Source: Catenulispora sp. MAP5-51 (GTDB lineage: Bacteria; Actinomycetota; Actinomycetes; Streptomycetales; Catenulisporaceae). Taken from it: a stretch of DNA of 64,000 bases. The stretch lies in contig NZ_JBGCCH010000022.1 in NCBI RefSeq assembly GCF_041261205.1, forward strand, positions 92,292-156,291, read 5' to 3'. Below, piece after piece: positions 53,866 through 62,437 of the stretch (its first letter is position 1; every line of letters starts with the position of its first letter). Position numbers and translations under genes: made by a program. Under the pieces are notes generated by a model, which worked only from the letters and a program-made list of their open reading frames with translations, was not told where the DNA came from and ran no database searches.

Positions 53866-54600
53866 CTACCTGTCCTTCACCCGGAAGTAGAACGGAGCCA
53901 GCTCGCTGAATCCGACGCGGCCGTACAACCGCATCGCGGCCGGGTTCTCGTGCTCCACCTGCAAGTACATCCGCGGCGCGTCGTTCACCGAGGCCCAGTC
54001 GGCCAGTGCGGCCAGGACCGCGCCGGCCGCGCCCTTGCCGCGGGCCTCGGGGCGGGTGGCCATGCCGAAGACGCCGGCCCAGCCGGTGTCGGCGACGGCG
54101 CGTCCGACCGCGATGGTCTGGCCGCCGAGTTCGACGCTCGCGTAGGCGGAGGGTTCGGTGATGCGGTGCAGGAGCCGCCATGGGGGGTCGGGGTCGCCGC
54201 CGACCACGCTGTGCCAGACGTCGAACCACTCGCGGGTCGGCCGTTCCTCCAGCCGGACCCGGAGCGCGCCGCGCGGTGCCAGGGCCAGCACCTGGGAGGT
54301 CTGCGCGATCTGGAGTGAGACAGAGGCCTGACGGGTGTAGCCGCGTGCTTCCAGCTGCGCGTCCAGGTCCGGGTGCACGGCTCCGGGCGTCATCTGCAGC
54401 AGCGTCGGGATGCCGCGTTCGGCCGTGTACGCCTCGGCTTCCTCGATCGAGCCGGCGCCGTGCGGCAGCACCGAGCCGATCCACCACGAACACCCCGGAG
54501 CGTGACGCAGCAACCACGTTCCGCAGCGCTGCCCGTACTCGGCGGGCACCGCCCTGGCCGCGCGCTCCTGGAGCTGGGCCTGCAAACCTGACTGCGTCAC
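53866..54600 (-). CDS. GNAT-family N-acetyltransferase
   Basis: 244 residues from GTG 54600 (MTQSGLQAQLQERAARAVPAE). The C-terminal GNAT domain is clear: GGQTIAVGRAVADTGWAGVFGMATRPEARGKGAAGAVLAALADWAS (acetyl-CoA motif R-x-x-G-x-A/G) and MYLQVEHENPAAMRLYGRVGFSELAPFYFRVKD. The N-terminal half is a degenerate GNAT-like domain. The minus frame stays open far upstream over the formate-dehydrogenase-like gene, but that is antisense. The substrate is unknown. Confidence 0.85.
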   Translation of the reverse strand: MTQSGLQAQLQERAARAVPAEYGQRCGTWLLRHAPGCSWWIGSVLPHGAGSIEEAEAYTAERGIPTLLQMTPGAVHPDLDAQLEARGYTRQASVSLQIAQTSQVLALAPRGALRVRLEERPTREWFDVWHSVVGGDPDPPWRLLHRITEPSAYASVELGGQTIAVGRAVADTGWAGVFGMATRPEARGKGAAGAVLAALADWASVNDAPRMYLQVEHENPAAMRLYGRVGFSELAPFYFRVKDR

Positions 54601-54732
54601 GCGTTCCCGCTCCCCTGCCGGCGATCCTTTCCGAAGTGACGCCCACCATAGTCCCGGACCGGACATTTCCACGTCGGGGTCCGTAGCGCGACAATGTCGA
54701 GGCCGAACCACCGAGGCAAAGGAGCCCGCATT

Positions 54733-57072
54733 ATGGCCCGCAAGGCGCCGACCACCGATCCAGGCGACGAGAATCTGCGCGTCGGGCACGCCAAGGACTG
54801 GGCTGCGGGGGTTCCGGCGGTCACGGTGGCGATGCGTGACGCGGTGAACCAGATGGGCGTCAAGCGCTCGGCGGAGACGCTGCTGCGCCTGAACCAGAAG
54901 AAGGGTTTCGACTGCCCGGGGTGCGCCTGGCCCGAGGAGGACAAGCGGCACATCGCCGAGTTCTGCGAGAACGGGGCCAAGGCGGTCGCCGAGGAGGCGA
55001 CGCTGCGGCGGATAACGCCGGAGTTCTTCGCCGAGCACTCCGTGGCCGAGCTCGCCGAGCGCAGCGGGTACTGGCTGGGGCAGCAGGGCCGGCTGACCAC
55101 GCCGATGCTGCTGGACGCCGGCGCCACGCACTACCGGCCGGTGGGCTGGGACGAGGCGTTCGGGGTGATCGCCGAGGAGCTGCGCGCTCTGGACACCCCC
55201 GACGAGGCCGTGTTCTACACCTCCGGCCGGACCTCGAACGAGGCGGCGTTCCTGTACCAGGCGTTCGTGCGCTCCTTCGGTACCAACAACCTGCCGGACT
55301 GCTCGAACATGTGCCACGAGTCCTCGGGGTCGGCGCTGACCGAGACCCTCGGCGTCGGCAAGGGCTCGGTGTCGCTGGCCGACCTGGGCAAGGCCGACCT
55401 GATCCTGGTGGTCGGGCAGAACCCGGGTACCAACCACCCGCGCATGCTCTCGGCGCTGGAGAAGGCCAAGCGGGGCGGCACACGCATCACCGCCGTGAAC
55501 CCGCTGCCGGAGGCCGGGCTGCTGCGGTTCAAGAACCCGCAGAACGTCTCGGGCGTCGTGGGCAAGGGCACGCCGCTGGCCGACCGGTTCCTGCAGATCA
55601 AGGTCGGCGGCGACCTGGCGCTGTTCCGGGCGTTCGGCAAGCTGCTGCTGGAGGCCGAGGACGCCGCTCCCGGGACCGTGCTGGACCAGGAGTTCATCGC
55701 CGCGTACACGCACGGCTTCCAGGACTACGCCAAGGCCGCGCGCGCCACCGACTGGCCGGAGATCCTGGCCGCGACGGGGCTGACCCGGACCGAGATCCAG
55801 GCGGCGTTCCAGGAGGTGCGGGACTCCAAGCGCTTGATCGTGTGCTGGGCGATGGGCCTGACGCAGCACAAGCACGCGGTGCCCACGATCCGCGAGGTGG
55901 TGAACGTGCTGCTGCTCGGCGGGCACGTGGGCCGGCCCGGCGCCGGGGTGTGCCCGGTGCGCGGGCACTCCAACGTGCAGGGCGACCGCACGATGGGGAT
56001 CTATGAGAAGCCCAAGGACGCGTTCCTGGACGCGATGCAGGCCGAGTTCGGCGTGCCGATGCCGCGCGAGCACGGCTTCGACACGGTCGACGCGATCCGG
56101 GCGATGCGCGACGGCCGCGCGAAGGTGTTCTTCGCGATGGGCGGCAACTTCGTCGCGGCCACCCCGGACACCGACGTCACCGAGGCGGCGCTGCGCAGCA
56201 CGACGCTGACGGTGCAGGTGTCGACGAAGCTGAACCGGTCCCATGTGGTGCCGGGCCGGCGCGCGCTGATTCTGCCGACGCTGGGGCGCACGGAGGTGGA
56301 TCGGACCGGAGGTGGCGACGGTAGCGGTAGCGATGGCGGCAGTCGCGGTGGCGGCGGCCGAGAGCAGTTCGTCACCGTCGAGGACTCGATGGGCCTGGTG
56401 CACGCCTCGCGCGGGCGCCTGGACCCGGCCGGGCCGGCTCTGCTGTCGGAGGTGGCGATCGTGGCCCGCCTGGCCCGCACGGTGCTCGGCACACAGCACC
56501 CGGTGCCGTGGGAGGACCTGGCGGCCGACTACGACCGCATCCGCGACCGCATCGAGCGCGTCATCCCCGGCTTCGAGCAGTTCAACACCCGCATCCGCCG
56601 CGGCTCGGGCTTCGCGCTGCCGCACGCCCCGCGCGATTCGCGCACCTTCCCCACCGCCACCGGCAAGGCGAACTTCACGGCGAACGGCTTCGAGGCGCCG
56701 ATCATCCCCGAGGGGCGGCTGCTGCTGCAGACGGTCCGCTCGCACGACCAGTACAACACCACGATCTACGGCCTCGACGACCGCTACCGCGGCATACACG
56801 CGGGCCGCCGCGTGGTGTTCGTGAACCCCGACGACCTGAGCACCCTGGGCATCGCCGACGAGGCCATGGTGGACCTGGTCTCGGAGTGGACCGACGGCTC
56901 CGAACGGCGCGCGCCGGGCTTCCGCGTGGTGGCGTACGACACGGCGCGGGGATGCGCGGCGGCGTACTTCCCGGAGACGAATGTGTTGGTGCCGTTGGAT
57001 TCCACGGCCGAGGTGAGCAATACGCCGACGTCGAAGGCGATTGTGGTGCGGTTGGAGGCGAACCGGCCGTAG
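54733..57072 (+). CDS. FdhF/YdeP-type molybdopterin oxidoreductase
   Basis: 779 residues from ATG 54733 with AGGAG upstream. Fe-S region CPGCAWPEEDKRHIAEFCENGAK (C-x2-C then a third Cys 12 residues on) as in YdeP-type proteins; molybdopterin domains follow: YTSGRTSNEAAFLYQAFVRSFGTNNLPDCSNMCHESSG, LVVGQNPGTNHPRML, MGLTQHKHAVPTIREVVNVLLLGGHVGRPGAGVCPVRGHSNVQGDRTMG, and the C-terminal MopB-CT part (LQTVRSHDQYNTTIYGLDDRYRG). The gene stands alone, without beta/gamma subunits. Its reaction, oxidation of formate or another small molecule, is uncertain. Confidence 0.9.
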   Translation: MARKAPTTDPGDENLRVGHAKDWAAGVPAVTVAMRDAVNQMGVKRSAETLLRLNQKKGFDCPGCAWPEEDKRHIAEFCENGAKAVAEEATLRRITPEFFAEHSVAELAERSGYWLGQQGRLTTPMLLDAGATHYRPVGWDEAFGVIAEELRALDTPDEAVFYTSGRTSNEAAFLYQAFVRSFGTNNLPDCSNMCHESSGSALTETLGVGKGSVSLADLGKADLILVVGQNPGTNHPRMLSALEKAKRGGTRITAVNPLPEAGLLRFKNPQNVSGVVGKGTPLADRFLQIKVGGDLALFRAFGKLLLEAEDAAPGTVLDQEFIAAYTHGFQDYAKAARATDWPEILAATGLTRTEIQAAFQEVRDSKRLIVCWAMGLTQHKHAVPTIREVVNVLLLGGHVGRPGAGVCPVRGHSNVQGDRTMGIYEKPKDAFLDAMQAEFGVPMPREHGFDTVDAIRAMRDGRAKVFFAMGGNFVAATPDTDVTEAALRSTTLTVQVSTKLNRSHVVPGRRALILPTLGRTEVDRTGGGDGSGSDGGSRGGGGREQFVTVEDSMGLVHASRGRLDPAGPALLSEVAIVARLARTVLGTQHPVPWEDLAADYDRIRDRIERVIPGFEQFNTRIRRGSGFALPHAPRDSRTFPTATGKANFTANGFEAPIIPEGRLLLQTVRSHDQYNTTIYGLDDRYRGIHAGRRVVFVNPDDLSTLGIADEAMVDLVSEWTDGSERRAPGFRVVAYDTARGCAAAYFPETNVLVPLDSTAEVSNTPTSKAIVVRLEANRP

Positions 57073-57086
57073 CCGGCATGACTGAA

Positions 57087-57115
57087 GCCCCGTCTCCCGA
57101 TCAGGGAGCCGGGGC
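57087..57115 (+). terminator. Hairpin terminator after FdhF-like gene
   Basis: Arms GCCCCG-T-CTCCC and GGGAG-C-CGGGGC around GATCA, 14 bases after the stop; 11 pairs and one mismatch. No T-run. Confidence 0.55.
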
Positions 57116-57278
57116 GAAGACGCCCTCCCGGGCGCCAGAGGTCACTACCGCTCTACTGCTTCAAGACCGCCGCGGGCCCGGCGTCACCGCCCGACAGCCG
57201 AGTGGGGCCCGGCCGAGCGGTGTCGCGGGAGGGGTGCGGTCCGCACAGCGGCGGTCCGCGCGGGGGCGGTCGTCAGAT

Positions 57279-57614
57279 TCAGATCTGGCCGCGGAGCTTG
57301 GCCAGGGCCTCGGCCAGGATCTGGTCGCCGTCCTCGGCGGAGCGGCGCTCGCGGACGTAGGCCAGGTGGGTCTTGTAGGGCTCGGTGCGTGAGCGCGCCG
57401 GAGGGTTGTCCTTGTCCGGGCCGGCGGGGAAGCCGCAGCGGGGGCAGTCCCAGGTGTCGGGGATCTGCGCGTCGCTGGCGAAGGAGGGCTTGGTCTCGTG
57501 CTTGTTCACGCACCAGAAAGAGACGAACACCCGAGGCGCGGCGTCGCCGCGCTCGGCCTCCCCCATCGGTCCCGCACCGACGCGGCTGCCTCGGATCGCG
57601 TTTCCACTTGCCAC
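57279..57614 (-). CDS. rbpA: RNA polymerase-binding protein RbpA
   Basis: 111 residues from GTG 57614 with GGGAG upstream, full length for RbpA. Conserved core: ASGNAIRGSRVGAG, FWCVNKHETKPSFASDAQIPDTWDCPRCGFPAGPDKDNPP, TEPYKTHLAYVRERRSAEDGDQILAEALAKLR; the sigma-interaction domain is at the C terminus. The zinc-site Cys residues are present. It binds RNA polymerase and sigma factor to stabilise open complexes. This gene is actinobacteria-specific. Confidence 0.96.
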   Translation of the reverse strand: MASGNAIRGSRVGAGPMGEAERGDAAPRVFVSFWCVNKHETKPSFASDAQIPDTWDCPRCGFPAGPDKDNPPARSRTEPYKTHLAYVRERRSAEDGDQILAEALAKLRGQI

Positions 57615-58049
57615 TGTCTGGTCTCCCTTGGGTTCCGATCTTTACACCCCGCTGTCCCCGCAGGTGCCCGAGCGCCTGTGGAGATGCGGTGCAGACAGTG
57701 TAGGCATGTGCTGATGCACGATTCAGCAGGACCAGCCGGAAATCGCCGCCTTGGCGCTGCGATAAACGGACAAATGGGGGCGGAAGTCAGGGTTTCGTTA
57801 TCGAAGCGCGACTGCCGGCCGTGGTCGAGGCGGGTGTGGCCGGTGCCGCGTCCGGTGCGGAATCCGAAGGCCGGTAAGGGATCGCGGCCACGTCTGACGC
57901 GTATTCGGCCACTGTGTGCGAGCGGTGGCCGGCGCCGGGGAGACCGGATCGTTATGGACGGCTCGGATCACGATCTCCGGCGGCGGGGGCAGCCAGGGCA
58001 GCGCGGACAACAAGGGCAGCCGGCCCCGCGGTGACAGCGCCGGCAGCGC
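57615..58049. other. Intergenic region without supported gene
   Basis: 435 bases between rbpA (minus, starting 57614) and the response regulator (minus, ending 58050). The rbpA promoter must lie at its left end. Frames are open on both strands but without family similarity or ribosome sites. No convincing hairpin or known sigma-factor motif was found by eye. Confidence 0.5.
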
Positions 58050-58784
58050 CTACCCCAGCGCCGAGTACCGGTGCTCCGGCCGGCCGGTGGCCCCGTACCG
58101 CAGCTGGAGCCGCACCACGCCGTGCCGTGTCAGGTAACTGAGATAGCGCTGCGCCGTGGGCCGCGAGATCCCGACCCGCTCGGCCACCTCCGAGGCCGAG
58201 ACGTCGGCGCCGGCGGCGCGCACCGCGCTGCGCACCAGCTCCAGTGTCGGCGCCGAGTGCCCCTTGGCCGGGAGCGCCGGCAGCGCCGGCTGGCCGCGCA
58301 GCAGGCCGAACAGCTCGTCCACGTCCGCCTGGTCGGCGTCCGCGTCGGCGTCGTCCAGGGTCCGCATCCGGCGGCGCAGGTCCAGGTAGGAGGTCAGCTT
58401 CTCGGCCATCGCCGGGTAGCCGAACGGCTTCACCAGGTAGTGCACCGCGCCGAGCTGCATCGCGGTGCGGACCGTGTTCACGTCGCGGGCCGCGGTGATC
58501 ACCACGAAGTCCGGGTGCGGGCCGGGGCCGGCGGACTCCGCGGACTCGGCAGACTCGGCGGCCTCCAGCAGTTTGCGGATCACGCCCAGGCCGTCGCCGT
58601 CGGGCAGGTAGACGTCCATCAGGACCAGATCCGGGCGCAGCTCGGCGACCAGGTCCAGGGCCTGTGCGGCGGAGTGGGCCTGGCCGCAGACGGTGAAGCC
58701 CGGAGTGCGCTCGACATAGGCGGCGTGGATCTTGGCGACCCGGTAGTCGTCGTCGACGACCAGGACGGTGGTGGCGGCGCTCAT
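58050..58784 (-). CDS. Response regulator of the CitB/DcuR type
   Basis: 244 residues from ATG 58784. Receiver domain: acidic pocket VVDDDYRV, phosphoacceptor D57 in LVLMDVYLPDGDG, and switch Lys in HYLVKPFGY. The C-terminal DNA-binding domain reads VSASEVAERVGISRPTAQRYLSYLTRHGVVRLQLRYGATGRPEHRY, the winged-helix type of citrate/dicarboxylate regulators. Two low-complexity inserts (AESAESAESAG and DADADADQ) are unusual. Its start overlaps the kinase stop, so the pair is one operon. Confidence 0.92.
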   Translation of the reverse strand: MSAATTVLVVDDDYRVAKIHAAYVERTPGFTVCGQAHSAAQALDLVAELRPDLVLMDVYLPDGDGLGVIRKLLEAAESAESAESAGPGPHPDFVVITAARDVNTVRTAMQLGAVHYLVKPFGYPAMAEKLTSYLDLRRRMRTLDDADADADQADVDELFGLLRGQPALPALPAKGHSAPTLELVRSAVRAAGADVSASEVAERVGISRPTAQRYLSYLTRHGVVRLQLRYGATGRPEHRYSALG

Positions 58785-60424
58785 CGTGATCTCGTGCCTC
58801 CTCCGGTGCTCAGCAGCGGGTCGGCGTCCCGGTCCCCGGCGGCCTTGGGCAGCCGCACGGTGAACACCGCGCCGGGCCCCTCGGTCGCCGCGATGCTACC
58901 GCCGAGCCGCTGCACCAGACGGTGGACCAGGGCCAAACCGAGACCTCTTCGCATCGATCCCGTGGCCGGCTTGGTGGTGAAGCCGTCGGTGAAGACGTGC
59001 TCGGCGGCGCCGGCCGGGATGCCGGGGCCGTTGTCGGCGACCCGGACCGTGACGCCGTCGTCGTCCTCGACGATCGAGACCAGGACCCGGCCCGGCTTCC
59101 CCGGATCCACTCCGGGCCCGGAGACCGCGTCGAAGGCGTTGTCGATCAGGTTGCCCAGCACCGTGGTCAGCGCCTGCACCTTGTCCGGGGTGTCGCCGAG
59201 CCAGGTGTCCTCGGTCAGTTCCAGCTCGACCCCGCGCTCCCCCGCGACCGCGGCCTTGGCCAGGATCAGCCCGACCAGCACCGTCGGCGCGATCCGGGAG
59301 CGCACCGACTCGGCGAAGGCGGACTCGGCCCCCGACAGGTCGGTCAGATACTGGAGCGCCTCGTCGGGCTCGCCGAGCTCCAGCAGGCCGGCGACGGTGT
59401 GCATGCGGTTGGAGAACTCGTGCTGCTGGGCTCGCAGCGCGTCGGTGAGGCTGGTGACGCTGTCCAGTTCGCGCAGCAGCCCGGACAGCTCGGTGCGGTC
59501 CCGCAGCGTCACCACCGCGCCGTGCGCCTTGCCGGCCAGCCGCACCGGCATCCGGTTCACGGTCAGGCAGTACTCGTCGGTCAGCACCACCTGGTCCTTG
59601 CCCTCGATCTCGCCGGAGAGCAGGTCCTGCAGGCGCCCGGCCGGGACCACGTCCTCCAGGTGGCCGCCGACGCCGCCGAACATCGGCAGGCCCAGCAGCC
59701 GCCGCGCCTCGTCGTTGACCATGGTGACCCGGCCGGACCGGTCGAAGGCGATCATGCCCTCGCGGATGCCGTGCAGCACCGCCTCGCGCTCCTGCAGGAG
59801 CTTGGCGATCTCGTCGAGTTCCAGGCCGAAGGTGCGCCGCTTCAGCCGGTGCGCCAGCGCGTAGGAGGCCAGGGCGCCGACGCCGAGGGCCGCGCCGAAC
59901 CAGGCCGCGTACACCGGGAGCTGCCCGGTGAAGATCGCGGTCACCGAGGCCACTTTGCGTCCGACCGAGACCTCGCCGACCTGGTCGCCCAGCGGCCCGT
60001 ACAGCGGCACCCGGCCGTTCACCGAGGTGCCGACGGCGCCGTGGTCGATCCGGACGTTGGGCCGGGTGACCAGCGGCTCGTCGATCGGCTTGCCGATCAG
60101 GCCGGCGTTCGGGTGGGTGTGCCGGATCCCGGACTTGTCGACGATGACGACGTAGTCGGACGCGGTGTCGATCTGCAGCCGATAGGCGATGGCCTGCAAC
60201 GTGCCGTCGCAGTCCACCGACGGGAACGCGATGCAGGTCTTCACCGAGGGGGTGTCGGCCACGGTCTGGGCGATCTGCAGGTCCTCGTCCATGTACTGGC
60301 GGTCCACCTGCCGCCGTTCCTGGATCGCGAACAGCGCGAAACCCACCAGTACCACCGCCAGCAGGATCGACACCTGGCTGACGAAGATCTGGCTGCTCAG
60401 CCGTCGTCCCGATCCACGTCGCAT
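58781..60424 (-). CDS. Sensor histidine kinase of the CitA/DcuS type
   Basis: 547 residues from ATG 60424. Two transmembrane helices (about 12-32 and 172-195) enclose an extracytoplasmic PAS/PDC sensor domain (YVVIVDKSGIRHTHPNAGLIG). A cytoplasmic PAS follows (LHGIREGMIAFDRSGRVTMVNDEARRLLG), then the HisKA-like region with phosphoacceptor His in LRAQQHEFSNRMHTVAGLLELG and the ATPase domain (LIDNAFDAV, VRVADNGPGIP). Such kinases sense small carboxylates outside the cell. Divergent from a TauABC-like importer, a likely target. Confidence 0.93.
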   Translation of the reverse strand: MRRGSGRRLSSQIFVSQVSILLAVVLVGFALFAIQERRQVDRQYMDEDLQIAQTVADTPSVKTCIAFPSVDCDGTLQAIAYRLQIDTASDYVVIVDKSGIRHTHPNAGLIGKPIDEPLVTRPNVRIDHGAVGTSVNGRVPLYGPLGDQVGEVSVGRKVASVTAIFTGQLPVYAAWFGAALGVGALASYALAHRLKRRTFGLELDEIAKLLQEREAVLHGIREGMIAFDRSGRVTMVNDEARRLLGLPMFGGVGGHLEDVVPAGRLQDLLSGEIEGKDQVVLTDEYCLTVNRMPVRLAGKAHGAVVTLRDRTELSGLLRELDSVTSLTDALRAQQHEFSNRMHTVAGLLELGEPDEALQYLTDLSGAESAFAESVRSRIAPTVLVGLILAKAAVAGERGVELELTEDTWLGDTPDKVQALTTVLGNLIDNAFDAVSGPGVDPGKPGRVLVSIVEDDDGVTVRVADNGPGIPAGAAEHVFTDGFTTKPATGSMRRGLGLALVHRLVQRLGGSIAATEGPGAVFTVRLPKAAGDRDADPLLSTGGGTRSR

Positions 60425-60661
60425 TTTTCAGATTGTGTGCTGTTTCCGCAGATCAGACAAGGGTCCGCCGGTTGAGCAAAACGCACACAACCGCGAGTAA
60501 CGCGGCAAACGCGGGTTGCGCACGAAACGGCGACGTAACCCGGCGGACGCCTCTAGTTTCACAGCACCCCGCCGGAGTGAGGCGCACGCCACATCGGCTC
60601 CGGGGGCGCAAGTGATCGGCAAGCAGCAAGTGAACGGCAAGCAGCGAGGGAGACCGATGCC
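60425..60661. promoter_or_regulatory. Divergent promoter region between CitA-like kinase and ABC importer
   Basis: 237 bases with no gene. The ends carry short imperfect repeats (GCAAGTGATCG/GCAAGCAGCAAGTGAACGGCAAGCAG near 60608-60645). GAGGGAGACC precedes the ATPase start. CitB-type operators are A/T-rich and poorly conserved; none can be assigned. Confidence 0.4.
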
Positions 60662-61465
60662 ATGGCAGGCACCGCGATCGAGATCAGGGACGTCACCAAA
60701 CGGTTCCTCACGCCCAAGGGCGAGGTGTTCACCGCGATCCGGGACGTGACGTTCACCGTCGAACCGGGGCAGTTCTGCGCCGTCGTGGGACCCACCGGCT
60801 GCGGCAAGTCCACGACCCTGTCGCTGGTCTCCGGACTGGACCGGCCCAGCGAGGGCTCGGTGTGGGTCGGCGGCAAGGAGGTCGAGGGGATCACCGACGG
60901 CGTCGGGTTCATGTTCCAGGCCGACGCGCTGCTGCCGTGGAAGACGGTGCTGCAGAACGTCGCCCTGGGCCTGATCTTCCGCAAGGTCGGCAAGAAGGAG
61001 GCCGTCGAGCGGGCCCGGGACTGGATCCGCCGGGTCGGCCTGGCCGGCTTCGAGGACCGCTACCCGCACCAGCTCTCCGGCGGCATGCGCAAGCGCGTGG
61101 CGATGGCCGCGGCGTGGATCACCGAGCCCCGGGTGCTGCTGATGGACGAGCCCTTCGGCGCCCTGGACGTGCAGACCAAGGCGATCATGTCGAACGAGCT
61201 GACCCAGCTGTGGGAGGCCTCGCGGCCCTCGGTGCTGTTCATCACGCACGACCTGGAGGAGGCCATCGCGCTGGCCGACCGGGTGGTGGTCATGACCTCC
61301 TCGCCCGGCGGGGTGAAGCAGGTCTTCGACATCGACATCCCGCGGCCGCGCGGCTCCGTGCAGGAGATCCGCTTCGGCAGCCGCTTCCTGGAACTGCACC
61401 ACGAGATCTGGGCCACGCTGCGCGACGAGGTCGAGCGCGCCTACGCCCGCACGGCAGGAGTCTGA
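60662..61465 (+). CDS. ABC importer ATP-binding protein (TauB/SsuB/NrtD type)
   Basis: 267 residues from ATG 60662. Walker A GPTGCGKST, Q-loop GFMFQADALLPWKTV (LLPW typical of the Tau/Ssu group), signature LSGGMRKRVAMAAAW, Walker B VLLMDEPFGALD, H-loop FITHDLEEAIAL. First gene of a three-gene operon with permease and binding protein; 3 bases separate it from the permease gene. The uptake system probably imports a small organic acid or sulfonate-like compound. Confidence 0.94.
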   Translation: MAGTAIEIRDVTKRFLTPKGEVFTAIRDVTFTVEPGQFCAVVGPTGCGKSTTLSLVSGLDRPSEGSVWVGGKEVEGITDGVGFMFQADALLPWKTVLQNVALGLIFRKVGKKEAVERARDWIRRVGLAGFEDRYPHQLSGGMRKRVAMAAAWITEPRVLLMDEPFGALDVQTKAIMSNELTQLWEASRPSVLFITHDLEEAIALADRVVVMTSSPGGVKQVFDIDIPRPRGSVQEIRFGSRFLELHHEIWATLRDEVERAYARTAGV

Positions 61466-61468
61466 CGC

Positions 61469-62374
61469 ATGAGTGATGACAAGCTTTCGGCGACGGCGAC
61501 GCGGCCCGCTCCCGAGGAAGTCCTGGCCACCGGCCAGCAGGCGCTGGACGAGCGCACCCGGGCGGCCACGGTGGCCTTCCGCCGCCGCAAGGTCAAGGTC
61601 TGGGCGGCACGCCTGCTGCTGGCCGTGATCGTCATCGGCGGCTGGCAGTGGTTCACCGCGGTCGGCTGGGTCGACAAGTTCTTCTACGCCCAGCCCTCCG
61701 GCATCTGGAACCGGCTGTGGGACTACTTCGAGAACGGCACCGAGTTCGGCTCCTACCCGGCGCAGATCGAGACCACGATGCAGGAGGCGCTGTACGGCTT
61801 CCTGATCGGCACCGGCGTCGGCGTCGTCATGGGCGTCGGGCTGGGCATGAACCGGTTCCTGGCCCAGGTCCTGGACCCGTACATCAAGATCGTGAACGCC
61901 ATCCCGCGCATCGTGCTGGGCTCGATCTTCATCGTCGCCTTCGGCGTCGGGATGACGCCCAAGGTGCTGCTGGCGGCGGTCCTGGTGTTCTTCATCGTGT
62001 TCTTCAACGCCTTCCAGGGCGTGCGCGAGGTGGACCGCAACGTGCTGAACAACGCCAAGGTGCTCGGCGCCAGCCGCTGGCACACGATCCGGCACGTGAT
62101 CATCCCCTCGGCGCTGACCTGGATCATCGCCTCCCTGCACAGCGCCTTCGGCTTCGCCATCGTCGGCGCGGTGGTCGGCGAGGTGCTAGGCGCCCAGCAG
62201 GGCCTGGGCCTGCTGATCAAGTCCGCGCAGGGCAACTTCGACCCCTACGGGGTGTTCGCGAACATGTTCGTGATCGCCGCCCTGGTGCTGATCGTCGAGT
62301 TCGTCATCGAACGCCTCGAGCGCCGGCTGCTGGCCTGGCGGCCGAAGGTCCACTCCGAGACCGTCATGGTCTGA
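61469..62374 (+). CDS. ABC importer permease (TauC/SsuC type)
   Basis: 301 residues, about six transmembrane helices. N-terminal WAARLLLAVIVIGGWQWF; the BPD_transp signature is VDRNVLNNAKVLGASRWHTIRHVIIPSALTWIIASLHSAFGFAIVGAVVGEVLGAQQGLGLLI, typical of nitrate/sulfonate/taurine/thiamine-precursor permeases. It forms the channel with the ATPase and the binding protein encoded on either side. Confidence 0.94.
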   Translation: MSDDKLSATATRPAPEEVLATGQQALDERTRAATVAFRRRKVKVWAARLLLAVIVIGGWQWFTAVGWVDKFFYAQPSGIWNRLWDYFENGTEFGSYPAQIETTMQEALYGFLIGTGVGVVMGVGLGMNRFLAQVLDPYIKIVNAIPRIVLGSIFIVAFGVGMTPKVLLAAVLVFFIVFFNAFQGVREVDRNVLNNAKVLGASRWHTIRHVIIPSALTWIIASLHSAFGFAIVGAVVGEVLGAQQGLGLLIKSAQGNFDPYGVFANMFVIAALVLIVEFVIERLERRLLAWRPKVHSETVMV

Positions 62375-62437
62375 TCCGGTCCCGTTCTGATCCACCCCGC
62401 ACCACCTCCCCTCACCCTGAAGAAAGGCGATCGCCTC

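Noticed and set aside
53866..56799. Very long minus-strand frame opposite the FdhF-like gene
   Set aside because: Only the first 735 bases (GNAT) show a family; the rest is antisense to a clear molybdoprotein gene and composed of biased residues.
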